Notes: a model not told the origin generated them from the letters alone. A stretch of 64,000 nt of DNA from Litchfieldia sinesaloumensis (GCF_900156865.1 NZ_LT732529.1:3460866-3524865); one strand, 5' to 3'. Shown: positions 8,914 to 17,527, numbered from the stretch's first letter. Made by a program: numbers and translations.

Positions 8914-10623
8914 TTAACTCACTACTTCTTTTTCTAATTCACGTTTTTTTAACTCTCTTCTTAAAATCTTCCCACTGATTTTAGTTTTTGGAAGTTCCTC
9001 TAACACTTCGATTTCCCTTGGTGCAGCATGAGCAGCAAGATGCTGTTTTACAAACACACGAATGTCTTCTAATAATTCCGGAGAAGAGTTGTATCCATTC
9101 TTCAGAACGATAAATGCCTTTACAATTTCCCCTCTTATCACATCAGGCTTTCCTATAACACCAGCTTCAGCAACCGCTTCGTGTTCAATCAGTTTGCTTT
9201 CGACTTCAAACGGTCCGATTCGCTCACCTGATGAATTAATCATATCATCGCTTCGCCCTTGGAAAAACACATACCCATCCTCATCAAGAATGGCTAAGTC
9301 GCCGGAGATATACCACCCGTTAATGAAATAGGAGTTATATTTTTCTTCATTTTTCCAAACTTCTCGCATGATGGATGGCCAAGATGCCTTGATGCCTAGG
9401 TGGCCGACTTGCCCATTTGGAAGTGGATTTCCGTCATCATCTAAGATCGCTACTTCAATTCCCGGAAAAGGTCTCCCCATCGAGCCAGGTTTGATAACCT
9501 CTGAAGGAAGATTAACAATTAATTGGCCTCCAGTTTCTGTCATCCACCATGTATCATGAATTCTTTTTCCTAGTTCTTCAATCCCCCAGACAATAACCTC
9601 AGGATTTAAAGGTTCACCTACACTTAATATGTGACGTAATGAACGTAGGTTGTATTTTTCTAACACTTTATTCCCTTCAGCCTTCAACATTCTGAACGCC
9701 GTTGGAGCACTATACCAAACTGTAACTCCTGTCTTTTCAATCGTCGAGTACCAGGAATCTGCATTAAATCTACCGCCATTTACAACGATTGATGCACGAT
9801 TTAGCCATGGAGCAAAGATTCCATACACTGTACCTGTTACCCAACCGGGATGTGCTGTGCACCAATATATATCATCCTCTTTTATATCGAGAACCCATTT
9901 TCCGGTTTGATATTGTTGAATCATTGCTCGATGCGCATGGACAATTCCCTTTGGTTTCCCAGTTGAGCCACTTGTATAATGGATATTAAGTCGATCATCT
10001 AAATCGAGCCATTCAACGATATCATCCTCTGACTCTGTTTCAGCCAATACCTTTACAAGTGAGATTTCATTCTCCTGACACTTTTCAGGTTCTTCAGTAA
10101 TAAAAACGGTTTCCAGTGAAGGTAATTCCTGTTTCGGTACCCGTTTTACCAACTCTGAGTCAGTAATAAGATAACGACCTTCACAGTCCGCAATACGATC
10201 CCGAACCGCATCCTCCATGAACGCTTCAAATAGCGGACCCGCAACTGCTCCAAGCTTAACCGCTGCAATCATCGCGATATACATTTGCGGATTCTTTGGT
10301 AAAAAGATAAATACGATATCACCTTTTTTGACTCCGAATTTTTTCAAAACTGTCGCAAGGTGGTCAGACTTATCCTTTATCTCTTTAAATGTATAAATTT
10401 GTTCCTCTTCCTCGTTAACATAGTGGAGGGCAACCTTCTCTCCGTATCCCTCTGCTACATGTCTATCGATACACTCATAGGCCATGTTTACTTGACCTGT
10501 TTTCTTCCAACTAAATTCCTTTTCAACGTTCTCCCAAGAAAAGTGCTGGTAGACTTTCTTATAATCTTGAAGATTATAGTTTCCATCAACAGGTTTTATG
10601 GCGTTTAATTGCGTGGTTGTCAA
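8914..10623 (-). CDS. acsA: Acetyl-CoA synthetase (acetate--CoA ligase)
   Basis: AMP-forming ligase: acetate + ATP + CoA to acetyl-CoA. 569 residues, very like B. subtilis AcsA (572). Visible motifs: the adenylation loop YTSGSTGKPKG (about 213), TWWMTETGG, the hinge GRSDDMINSSGERIG and the C-terminal catalytic-lysine segment KISGKILRR. The TTG start at 10621-10623 has GGGGAGAGGTG upstream. It begins only 19 bp after the ABC ATPase stop with no terminator between, so it reads as the last gene of the SAM-riboswitch operon. This is unusual, because acsA is normally tied to carbon control; recycling of the acetate released by MetY is a plausible reason (inference). A related short-chain acyl substrate cannot be excluded. 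Confidence 0.87.
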   Translation of the reverse strand: MTTTQLNAIKPVDGNYNLQDYKKVYQHFSWENVEKEFSWKKTGQVNMAYECIDRHVAEGYGEKVALHYVNEEEEQIYTFKEIKDKSDHLATVLKKFGVKKGDIVFIFLPKNPQMYIAMIAAVKLGAVAGPLFEAFMEDAVRDRIADCEGRYLITDSELVKRVPKQELPSLETVFITEEPEKCQENEISLVKVLAETESEDDIVEWLDLDDRLNIHYTSGSTGKPKGIVHAHRAMIQQYQTGKWVLDIKEDDIYWCTAHPGWVTGTVYGIFAPWLNRASIVVNGGRFNADSWYSTIEKTGVTVWYSAPTAFRMLKAEGNKVLEKYNLRSLRHILSVGEPLNPEVIVWGIEELGKRIHDTWWMTETGGQLIVNLPSEVIKPGSMGRPFPGIEVAILDDDGNPLPNGQVGHLGIKASWPSIMREVWKNEEKYNSYFINGWYISGDLAILDEDGYVFFQGRSDDMINSSGERIGPFEVESKLIEHEAVAEAGVIGKPDVIRGEIVKAFIVLKNGYNSSPELLEDIRVFVKQHLAAHAAPREIEVLEELPKTKISGKILRRELKKRELEKEVVS

Positions 10624-10642
10624 TTCACCTCTCCCCTTTCCG

Positions 10643-11356
10643 TTAACTAAGTAGTGCTAGTATTTCTGCTTTTAGCTGCGCTAATTTTACATCCCCACGG
10701 GATCTTGGTTTTGGCTCTTCAACTTGAATCGTTTGATAGAGTTCCCCAGGCTGTCCTTTTAAAATAACAATTCGATCACACAAATAAAGTGCTTCATCGA
10801 TATCATGAGTGACTAAAATCATTGTCGATTTGTATTTCTCCCAAATCGTTAAAAGCAAGTCCTGTAACTGCATTTTAGTAAAAGCATCAAGTGCACTGAA
10901 TGGCTCATCTAGGAGTAGTACTTCTGGTGCTGTAATTAGTGCCCGTGCGATTGATACTCTTTGTGCCATGCCACCAGATATATCCTTTGGATAGTGATTT
11001 TCAAAACCCTGTAATCCAACTAGTTTTACATATTCTTGTGCCTTTTCATTCTTCTGACTATCATTCTTTAGTCCAAATGAAATATTTTCTATAACCGTCA
11101 ACCATGGCATTAAACGAGATTCCTGAAAAATGACACCGACCTTCTCATGAACAGACTTAATTGTGTCACCATTGATTTTCACCGTTCCTGTATAATTCGA
11201 ATCTAACCCTGATAGGACACGCAGTAATGTGCTTTTTCCACATCCACTTGTACCTAGAACACCGATGATTTCACCTTGTTTTGTTTCAAAGTTAATATTC
11301 TTAAACCCCGTTGCACCATCTGAAAAGGTTCGTGAGACATTTTGAACTGCTAGCAT
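10643..11356 (-). CDS. ssuB: Sulfonate/taurine-type ABC transporter ATPase
   Basis: ABC ATPase of the nitrate/sulfonate/taurine importer class. Walker A GTSGCGKST (about 34-42), Q-loop in VIFQESRLM, signature ISGGMAQRVSIARAL, Walker B VLLLDEPFSALD and switch VTHDIDEAL are intact. 237 residues. It follows the permease by 14 bp and is 19 bp before acsA. The symbol marks family resemblance; the true substrate is unknown, although the S-box operon points to a sulfur compound. Confidence 0.82.
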   Translation of the reverse strand: MLAVQNVSRTFSDGATGFKNINFETKQGEIIGVLGTSGCGKSTLLRVLSGLDSNYTGTVKINGDTIKSVHEKVGVIFQESRLMPWLTVIENISFGLKNDSQKNEKAQEYVKLVGLQGFENHYPKDISGGMAQRVSIARALITAPEVLLLDEPFSALDAFTKMQLQDLLLTIWEKYKSTMILVTHDIDEALYLCDRIVILKGQPGELYQTIQVEEPKPRSRGDVKLAQLKAEILALLS

Positions 11357-11370
11357 TGTTTTTCATCCTT

Positions 11371-12207
11371 TCAGGCTTTCTTCGCAAAGCTGTCCTGCCA
11401 GTGAAGCGTTTTTTCCTCCGTTTTCTTTAAAATGGAGTCTGTTATCTTACCTAAAATTGCAAACAGGACAATGCTTGCAATGACCGTTTCTGGGGAGTAT
11501 GAATTTTGACCAACGACGAGCAAATACCCAATCCCTTGACTTGCTCCCATTAATTCAGCCGCAACAACAAACATCCAGCCAAGCCCCAACCCACTCCGAA
11601 TTCCTACTAGGAAGGACGGCAGTGACGCAGGCAGTATCACTTTTCTAATTAACTCCAGTGTGGAAAAATTATAGATCTTTCCGACCTCAATTAATTTTCG
11701 GTCAACACCCTGAATGCCAGACACAATATTTAAATAAACTGGAAAGAATACTCCGACCGCAATGAGGGTAATTTTTGAAGGTTCTGCAATTCCCATCCAA
11801 AGGATAAATAGGGGTACCCATGCCAGAGATGGAATGGAACGGAAGGCTTGAAACATTGGATCTAATAGTTGTTCAGCTATTTTAAAATAACCCACCAATG
11901 AACCAAATATGACCGCCGCAACGACCCCAATCAGAAAACCAAAAAAGATACGATATAATGTAATTCCAATATGTCCCCAGAGAGTACCATTTCCAGCAAA
12001 TTCAATGATCGTCGCTAGAATGACTGTAGGCGCTGGCATTAAATGCCCTTCAAGTACACCGATATGGCTTAAATACTGCCAAACTACTAGTAAAACCACA
12101 GGTATAATACTTCCAAGTAGGATAATTTTTAAATTTCCTGACAAAGCAAACTCACGCTTCGATTTCACTTTTATTTGTCTTGCTAACGTTTCACCTTTCG
12201 TACTCAT
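11371..12207 (-). CDS. ssuC: Sulfonate/taurine-type ABC transporter permease
   Basis: Membrane permease of 278 residues with six likely transmembrane helices and the EAA-type loop around GKIYNFSTLELIRKVILPASLPSFLVG (given here as IRKVILPASLP). The ATG at 12205-12207 has a perfect GGAGGAGG. Part of the MetY-SsuA-SsuC-SsuB-AcsA operon. Substrate predicted as an organosulfur compound from family and riboswitch context only. Confidence 0.82.
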   Translation of the reverse strand: MSTKGETLARQIKVKSKREFALSGNLKIILLGSIIPVVLLVVWQYLSHIGVLEGHLMPAPTVILATIIEFAGNGTLWGHIGITLYRIFFGFLIGVVAAVIFGSLVGYFKIAEQLLDPMFQAFRSIPSLAWVPLFILWMGIAEPSKITLIAVGVFFPVYLNIVSGIQGVDRKLIEVGKIYNFSTLELIRKVILPASLPSFLVGIRSGLGLGWMFVVAAELMGASQGIGYLLVVGQNSYSPETVIASIVLFAILGKITDSILKKTEEKTLHWQDSFAKKA

Positions 12208-12289
12208 TTTTACCTCCTCCTATCCCTCGGATTGCCATTTCTAGATAAACTCTTTGCGCCATGTCTTTTGGTTTAAAACCTTCAGCCAT
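12191..12289 (-). CDS. Candidate 32-codon small ORF overlapping the permease start
   Basis: Between ssuA-like and ssuC-like genes the minus strand reads ATG followed by AEGFKPKDMAQRVYLEMAIR and ends at TGA inside the permease start region, in another frame. The composition looks protein-like, but there is no Shine-Dalgarno before its ATG, and the frame opens only shortly upstream. It may be a small protein, a remnant, or chance. An imperfect 12-bp inverted repeat (12248-12259 / 12292-12303) overlaps it. Confidence 0.25.
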   Translation of the reverse strand: MAEGFKPKDMAQRVYLEMAIRGIGGGKNEYER

Positions 12290-12328
12290 CAGCGCATAGA
12301 GTTAAACGTTTAAAAAGGCACATTCCTC

Positions 12329-13324
12329 TTATTGTTTAATTACTTTTTTTGCAAATGATGGATTAATCAATTCGTCAACGATCGTATCTAACTCAACATC
12401 CTTTGAGATGATATCCTGTGCCTGGAGTACCTTTCCAGCTTCTGTTAACGCCTCAATTTGAGCATCACCTGGTACTGGATTTGAAAAATCATTCCGTTCA
12501 TTTAGTTGCTTATTTGCAACCTCTATATCAATATTTGCCGATTTCGCTAAGATATCCGCTGCCTCTTCTGGATTTTCTAGCACCCAGTTACGTGCCTTTT
12601 CATAAACCTCAATAACTTTTTCAACGTATTGAGGGTATTTTTCAGCAAACTCTGAACGGACATTTAATGTCCCGTACGTATTAGAATCAGCATTTCGATA
12701 AAATAGTTTTGCACCTGTTTCTATTTCAACTCTTGCCATGTGAGGATCGAGCCCTGACCATGCATCTATCTGATTAGAAGATAAAGCTGCTGCACCATCT
12801 CCATGCTGTAAATTGACGATTTCAACATCCGATGGGCTTAATCCTTCTTCGTTTAAGGCGCGCAATAGGAATATATAAGGATCCGTTCCAATAGTTGCTG
12901 CTACCTTTTTTCCTTTTAAATCACTTACACTTTGAATATCTGAATCTTTATTTGCCACTAGTGCAGTCCATTCCGGTTTTGAATAGATATAAACAGATTC
13001 AATCGGTGCACCATTTGCTTTCGCCATTAACGCAGCTGCCCCTGCAGATGAACTGAAGTCCGCACTTCCACTGTTTAAAAATTCTAGTGCCTTGTTACTC
13101 CCTTGACTAAGAACAAACTCAACTTCAATACCTTCTTCTTCAAATACTTCTTCAGCCCAACCGAACTCTTTTAAAACTAGGCTTGTCGGTGAGTAAAATG
13201 CGTAATCCAATATAATCTTCTTTGGCTTTTCGTTCCCATCGCTAGCTTTACTTGAACTATTCGAACAACCCACAATGCCGACTAACAGCAATACTGCTAT
13301 AAAAATGACACTTATTTTTTTCAT
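12329..13324 (-). CDS. ssuA: Sulfonate-type ABC substrate-binding lipoprotein
   Basis: 331-residue lipoprotein: signal peptide with lipobox IVGC (Cys20), Ser-rich spacer, then a periplasmic-binding-protein type 2 domain of the NMT1/SsuA class, with DYAFYSPTSLVLKEFGWAEE and GAAALMAKANGAPIESV. It is the solute receptor for the adjacent permease and ATPase and follows metY by 17 bp. The ligand is not readable from sequence; aliphatic sulfonates or another organosulfur source are likely given the S-box upstream. Confidence 0.82.
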   Translation of the reverse strand: MKKISVIFIAVLLLVGIVGCSNSSSKASDGNEKPKKIILDYAFYSPTSLVLKEFGWAEEVFEEEGIEVEFVLSQGSNKALEFLNSGSADFSSSAGAAALMAKANGAPIESVYIYSKPEWTALVANKDSDIQSVSDLKGKKVAATIGTDPYIFLLRALNEEGLSPSDVEIVNLQHGDGAAALSSNQIDAWSGLDPHMARVEIETGAKLFYRNADSNTYGTLNVRSEFAEKYPQYVEKVIEVYEKARNWVLENPEEAADILAKSANIDIEVANKQLNERNDFSNPVPGDAQIEALTEAGKVLQAQDIISKDVELDTIVDELINPSFAKKVIKQ

Positions 13325-13341
13325 TCCATTTTCCCCTTATG

Positions 13342-15141
13342 TTAGATTTCGCAAGCAAACGTTACAATCGTTCCTCTTAAACGCTGTGCTTCCTTATAGG
13401 TACAGCGGTTGTGAATAACATTTATGCCTGCTTCAGCTGCAATTTGTGCGGCAATTGGTGATATAACTCCTTCTTGTAGCCAGAAAATTCTCGGTTTCAC
13501 CTCAGTAGCTTCTCTAGCAATTTCAATTGCTGCTTCTGGACTTCTAAATACTTGAACCACATCAATCTCAAATGGCACATCCTTTATACTTGCGTATGCC
13601 TTTTCCCCAAGAACTTCTGTCTCTCTCGGATTAACGGGAACAATCTTATAGCCTAAGCGCTGCATTTTTCGTGCCAATCGGTTACTTGGTCGTGCCGGAT
13701 TGCTACTTAAGCCAACGATTGCTAATGTTTTCGCTCTTTGAGTTTCTACACCATTTATTTCCTCACGAACAATTGGTGACTGTAGAGCCCAGCGGATAAC
13801 TCCTTCATCGTTAACTACAACTTCACCCTTTTCCTCACCCTTAGAAGAAAGACCAGTCGCTTCATAAAATGCATGGTCTAGATCATTTTGTAGATCCCGA
13901 ACGGATTCAATTCCGACTGATAGACGGATGAGATCCTCTGTTACCCCAGTTAGTAGCAACTCTTCGGCACTTAACTGTTGGTGGGTTGTTGAAGCAGGGT
14001 GAATAATTAAGGATTTTGCATCCCCTACATTGGCTACGTGTGACCAGAGCGCGATATTGTCGATGACCTTTTTCCCTACATCACGACCACCTTTAATTCC
14101 GAAGTTCACAATTGAACCAAAGCCATTTTTCAAGTATTTTTTCGCCAATTCATAAGAAGGATGATCCTCAAGTCCCGGATAAGATACCCATTCCACTGCT
14201 GGGTGATTTTTCAGATAGTTTGCTAATTCCAATGCATTCTGATTATGTTTTTCAATTCGAAGATGCAGTGTTTCAAGTCCTTGTAAGAGATAAAATGCAT
14301 TTTGTGGACTTAGACACGAACCGAAATCGCGTAAAAGCTGTACACGTAGCTTTTGACTGAAAGCAAGTGTTCCGAAATCAAATGCATATCTTACCCCATT
14401 GTAGCTTCGGTCAGGCTCTGTAAAACCAGGGAATTTTGGATTATTCCAATTGAAGCGCCCTCCATCTACAACAAGACCACCAATGGTTGTTCCATGACCA
14501 CCAATCCATTTAGTAGCAGAATGGACTACAATATCAGCTCCCCATGTAATTGGTTTGCAAATATACGGTGAAGCAAAAGTATTATCAATAATGAGTGGAA
14601 TCTCCGCTTCGTGTGCAACTGCTGCAACTGCCTCTACATCTAAAACCTGCAAGCTTGGGTTTCCAATAATCTCTGCATAGACCGCTTTCGTCTTCGGCGT
14701 AATTGCTCTTCTAAAATTGTCTGGATCTTCTGGATCTACAAAGTGCACCTTAATTCCGTATTTAGGTAATGTTGTAGAAAATAAATTATATGTACCACCA
14801 TAGAGGTTAGTAGCTGCAACAATTTCATCACCCGCTTCAGCAATGTTCATAATAGCTAGCGCGATTGCCGCCATTCCTGATGATGTCGCTACTGCCGCAA
14901 CTCCGTCTTCTAATAGTGCAATTCTTTTTTCCAATACATCTACAGTTGGATTTCCGATTCTCGAGTAAATATTTCCAGGCTCATCAAGTGCGAATAAACT
15001 CCGTGCATGCTCTGAATTATGAAAAACATAAGAACTTGTTTGGTAAATAGGAACTGCTCGAGACCCAGTTGTTGGATCCGGTGATTGTCCTCCGTGTAAT
15101 AATAATGTCTCTAGGTCGTAGCTTTCAAATTGATGACTCAT
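13342..15141 (-). CDS. metY: O-acetylhomoserine sulfhydrylase fused to a CoA-binding domain
   Basis: Residues 1 to about 430 are a PLP-dependent Cys/Met-metabolism enzyme of the MetY type: [12 protein letters not shown] start, PLP lysine in SATKWIGGH (about 206), and [19 protein letters not shown]. It makes homocysteine from O-acetylhomoserine and sulfide, releasing acetate. Residues about 465-595 form a CoA_binding_2 (YccU-like) Rossmann domain: [36 protein letters not shown] and [12 protein letters not shown]. The reading frame runs through without interruption, so this is a real fusion. 599 residues against about 430 for MetY. ATG with GGGGGA. First gene after a SAM riboswitch, then ssuA-C-B and acsA. 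Confidence 0.88.
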   Translation of the reverse strand: MSHQFESYDLETLLLHGGQSPDPTTGSRAVPIYQTSSYVFHNSEHARSLFALDEPGNIYSRIGNPTVDVLEKRIALLEDGVAAVATSSGMAAIALAIMNIAEAGDEIVAATNLYGGTYNLFSTTLPKYGIKVHFVDPEDPDNFRRAITPKTKAVYAEIIGNPSLQVLDVEAVAAVAHEAEIPLIIDNTFASPYICKPITWGADIVVHSATKWIGGHGTTIGGLVVDGGRFNWNNPKFPGFTEPDRSYNGVRYAFDFGTLAFSQKLRVQLLRDFGSCLSPQNAFYLLQGLETLHLRIEKHNQNALELANYLKNHPAVEWVSYPGLEDHPSYELAKKYLKNGFGSIVNFGIKGGRDVGKKVIDNIALWSHVANVGDAKSLIIHPASTTHQQLSAEELLLTGVTEDLIRLSVGIESVRDLQNDLDHAFYEATGLSSKGEEKGEVVVNDEGVIRWALQSPIVREEINGVETQRAKTLAIVGLSSNPARPSNRLARKMQRLGYKIVPVNPRETEVLGEKAYASIKDVPFEIDVVQVFRSPEAAIEIAREATEVKPRIFWLQEGVISPIAAQIAAEAGINVIHNRCTYKEAQRLRGTIVTFACEI

Positions 15142-15221
15142 CTATATTCCCCCATTAATTTTATTGGAAAACTAGGAATAAAAATTACAAATCCTCGAAC
15201 ACTTGAAATCGTCCAAGTCAT

Positions 15222-15375
15222 AAGAAAAACCCCCTTCAAGAAAGAAGAGGGTTTTTTCCTCCTCTTATCTCCCAGGTCTTTACACCTGATGGAATTAGCA
15301 CCTTTTCAAGATTAAACTTGAAGGTTGCCGGGTTTCGTAGGGCCATGTCCCTCCACCACTCTGGATAAGAGTCTT
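15222..15375 (-). promoter_or_regulatory. SAM-I (S-box) riboswitch with terminator
   Basis: Leftward RNA: P1 CTCTTATC (about 15365-15372) pairs with GATAAGAG (15262-15269). The conserved core AGAGTGGTGGAGGGA, GGCCC, GAAACCCGGCAACC and GGTGCTAATTCC are present. The expression platform is a strong terminator (AAAACCCCCTTC / GAAGAGGGTTTT, 15225-15256). SAM binding should switch off the metY operon. Confidence 0.96.
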
Positions 15376-15413
15376 TATTAAGTTAATGCGTTCCTGTTTT
15401 GCCTTATAAACGG

Positions 15414-15442
15414 ATTATAGTACGGTATTTTACCAATGTCAA
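15414..15442 (-). promoter_or_regulatory. Sigma-A promoter of the SAM-riboswitch operon
   Basis: TTGACA (15437-15442) and TATAAT (15414-15419) with 17-bp spacing, reading leftward into the riboswitch. Confidence 0.85.
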
Positions 15443-15553
15443 CACTTTTTAAAATATTTTACCTTATTGGAAAATTCACTTTGAGTTAATCTTCTTCTAT
15501 GAAATCTATGTAAACTCCGTACATATAAGACTTAAATTTTTTCCCTACGACTA

Positions 15554-15582
15554 TTGCTTTTATTGTAAAAACATTGTATATT
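15554..15582 (+). promoter_or_regulatory. Predicted promoter of the DoxX gene
   Basis: TTGCTT (15554-15559), 17-bp spacer, TATATT (15577-15582). The two Rex-like boxes lie just downstream. Confidence 0.55.
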
Positions 15583-15597
15583 AAGAGTGTAGAAAGT

Positions 15598-15684
15598 TAG
15601 TGAAAAATTTCACAAACTTACTATAAAAAGCTGGCAGCTCAAGCAATTATATTTTTTTATAACATCTTGTGAAAAGTTTCACAT
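15598..15684. promoter_or_regulatory. Two Rex-like operators upstream of the DoxX gene
   Basis: Site 1 (15598-15615) is TAGTGAA-N4-TTCACAA and site 2 (15667-15684) is TTGTGAA-N4-TTCACAT. Each has one mismatch to the Rex consensus TTGTGAA-N4-TTCACAA; centres are 69 bp apart. They lie between the likely transcription start and the gene, a position suited to repression by an NADH/NAD+ sensor. Rex itself is not in the window. Confidence 0.6.
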
Positions 15685-15698
15685 TATAAGTTAAAAGG

Positions 15699-15718
15699 AG
15701 CGATTAGAAGCGATTAGA
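15699..15718 (+). repeat. 10-bp tandem duplication between ribosome site and start codon
   Basis: AGCGATTAGA occurs twice in tandem, ending directly before the ATG at 15719. It places AAAAGGAG 18 nt from the start instead of 8 nt. Confidence 0.85.
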
Positions 15719-16222
15719 ATGGGAACATTCTTAAAAGGACCTAAAATGGCAGTTATTTGGACAGTATTACGTGTATGGTTAGGTATTCAGTGGCTAGAAG
15801 CCGGTTTTCATAAACTAACTGGGGGCTTTGACGCAAGTGGCTTCCTACAAGGTGCAATGGCTAAAGCAGGTGGTGACCACCCCGCAGTAGCAGGTTGGTA
15901 CGCAACATTTCTAGAAGGCTTTGCTGTTCCAAATGTGGAACTATTCAACACCCTTATTCCTTGGGGCGAAGTACTAGTTGGTCTTGGTTTAATTATTGGA
16001 TTTGCAACAATTCCAGCATTACTCGCAGGTGCATTCATGAACTTAAACTTCTTACTAGCCGGAACAATTAGCACAAACCCAACACTTTACACTGTAGCAG
16101 TTATTCTCTTATTCGCAGGCGCAGCAACATACTACTACGGCGTAGACAGATTCACAGTGCCTTACCTTACAAAGCGATTTAATGAGAAAAAAGAAACAAA
16201 AACGACAGCAAACATTGCGTAA
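15719..16222 (+). CDS. DoxX-family membrane protein
   Basis: 167-residue integral membrane protein with four predicted helices and the family-typical start region VLRVWLGIQWLEAGFHKL. DoxX/DoxD relatives are linked to quinone or thiosulfate oxidation in some organisms and to redox stress in others; no reaction can be assigned here. The Rex-like operators suggest induction when NADH is high. The ribosome site is abnormally far (18 nt) because of a 10-bp duplication. Monocistronic, ending in a shared terminator. Confidence 0.82.
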   Translation: MGTFLKGPKMAVIWTVLRVWLGIQWLEAGFHKLTGGFDASGFLQGAMAKAGGDHPAVAGWYATFLEGFAVPNVELFNTLIPWGEVLVGLGLIIGFATIPALLAGAFMNLNFLLAGTISTNPTLYTVAVILLFAGAATYYYGVDRFTVPYLTKRFNEKKETKTTANIA

Positions 16223-16224
16223 AT

Positions 16225-16265
16225 AAAAAGTGTTCCTCCTAAAAGTTAGGGGGAACACTTTTTTC
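16225..16265. terminator. Bidirectional terminator
   Basis: A long stem AAAAGTGTTCC-T-CCTAA pairs with TTAGG-G-GGAACACTTTT (16226-16262). It ends both the DoxX gene and the convergent small lipoprotein gene. Confidence 0.85.
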
Positions 16266-16414
16266 TATTCATCATCGATCTCGCCATCACCAATCTCATC
16301 TTCCTCTTCTATTTCTTCAATATCCTCGCCCTCTTCAGGTCTTTCGTCATCTCCACATCCCATTAAGAAAAACATTGGGAATGACAACAATAAGATCATT
16401 AACCACTTCTTCAT
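16265..16414 (-). CDS. Small acidic lipoprotein (49 residues)
   Basis: Reads MKKWLMILLLSFPMFFLMGC followed by an extremely acidic tail of about 28 residues that is nearly all Glu, Asp, Ile and Gly. The signal peptide ends in a lipobox (FLMGC), so Cys20 should be lipidated and the tail exposed outside the membrane. The ATG at 16414 has a perfect GGAGG 7-8 nt upstream, and a terminator follows the stop, so the gene is well formed although short. I recognise no family. The tail could bind cations; this is a guess from composition. Confidence 0.72.
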   Translation of the reverse strand: MKKWLMILLLSFPMFFLMGCGDDERPEEGEDIEEIEEEDEIGDGEIDDE

Positions 16415-16514
16415 TACAAAACCTCCTTTTTTCTAGACTTTCCAACCAATACCGAAATATGTAGACTAGAAATAGGAAAAGGTAAAAGTAGTCTAAAATT
16501 GGAGGTCTCTCAAC

Positions 16515-17432
16515 ATGAGAAAAATAAGATTAGGAACTAGCTCACTAGAAGTACCTGTTGTTGCGGTAGGTTGTATGAGGATTAATTCGTTGGAGAAAAA
16601 GGAAGCAGAAACGTTTGTTCAAACAGCCCTAGAAGTTGGGGCAAACTTCTTTGATCATGCTGATATCTATGGAAGTGGTGCATGTGAGGAAATTTTTGCG
16701 GATGCAATACATATGAGCGATGATGTACGAGAAAAAATTATACTTCAATCCAAATGCGGAATCCGTAAAGGAATGTTTGATTTTTCAAAAGAGCATATCA
16801 TCACTTCGGTTGAAGGAATTTTAAAACGACTTAAAACGGATTATCTTGATGTTTTACTTTTACATCGCCCAGATGCACTTGTGGAACCTGAAGAGGTTGC
16901 GGAAGCCTTTGATGCACTCGAATCCTCTGGTAAGGTTCGAAACTTTGGTGTTTCCAACCAAAAACCAATGCAGATTCAACTATTGAAAAAATATGTAAAG
17001 CAGCCAATCGTTGCGAATCAACTGCAACTTAGCATTCCAAATGCACATATGATTGCAAGTGGTGTTACAGTTAATATGCAAATTGATCAATCCATTAACC
17101 GTGATAGCGATGTACTAGATTTCTGCAGATTACATGATATTACTATTCAACCTTGGTCACCATTTCAATATGGTTTTTTTGAAGGTCCTTTTCTAGGCAA
17201 TGAAAAATGTCCTGAGTTAAATCAAAAAATTGATGAGATTGCCGAGAAATATGGTGTTTCTAATACGACGATTGCAATTGCCTGGCTTTTAAGACACCCT
17301 GCGAATATGCAACCAATTATTGGAACCATGAATCTCGAACGTTTAAAGGATTCTGTGAAGGCTAGTGAGGTACAACTAACAAGAGAAGATTGGTACAGTA
17401 TTTTTCAGGCTGCTGGTTATTTGCTTCCATAA
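16515..17432 (+). CDS. Aldo/keto reductase (YdhF-like)
   Basis: NADPH-dependent oxidoreductase with a TIM-barrel fold. Catalytic tetrad visible: Asp and Tyr in FFDHADIYG (about 46-54), Lys in LQSKCGI (about 82) and His in LLLHRPD (about 117). 305 residues; it lacks insertions and matches the YdhF branch of the family. Physiological substrate unknown. ATG with GGAGG 9-10 nt upstream. Monocistronic. Confidence 0.88.
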   Translation: MRKIRLGTSSLEVPVVAVGCMRINSLEKKEAETFVQTALEVGANFFDHADIYGSGACEEIFADAIHMSDDVREKIILQSKCGIRKGMFDFSKEHIITSVEGILKRLKTDYLDVLLLHRPDALVEPEEVAEAFDALESSGKVRNFGVSNQKPMQIQLLKKYVKQPIVANQLQLSIPNAHMIASGVTVNMQIDQSINRDSDVLDFCRLHDITIQPWSPFQYGFFEGPFLGNEKCPELNQKIDEIAEKYGVSNTTIAIAWLLRHPANMQPIIGTMNLERLKDSVKASEVQLTREDWYSIFQAAGYLLP

Positions 17433-17464
17433 AGCGGAATTTGCAACTACTCACTAGAAACCAA

Positions 17465-17512
17465 TCAAAAAAGGATTCACAAGGGAAACCAACTGTGAAT
17501 CCTTCTTTTTTA
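17465..17512. terminator. Bidirectional terminator between aldo/keto reductase and gabD
   Basis: AAGGATTCACA (17471-17481) pairs with TGTGAATCCTT (17494-17504), with T/A runs on both sides. Confidence 0.85.
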
Positions 17513-17527
17513 ATCGCGTTTTACATT

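Noticed and set aside
16230-16436. 68-codon plus-strand Ser/Pro-rich frame
   Set aside because: It is the shadow of the acidic lipoprotein gene on the other strand and begins inside a terminator.
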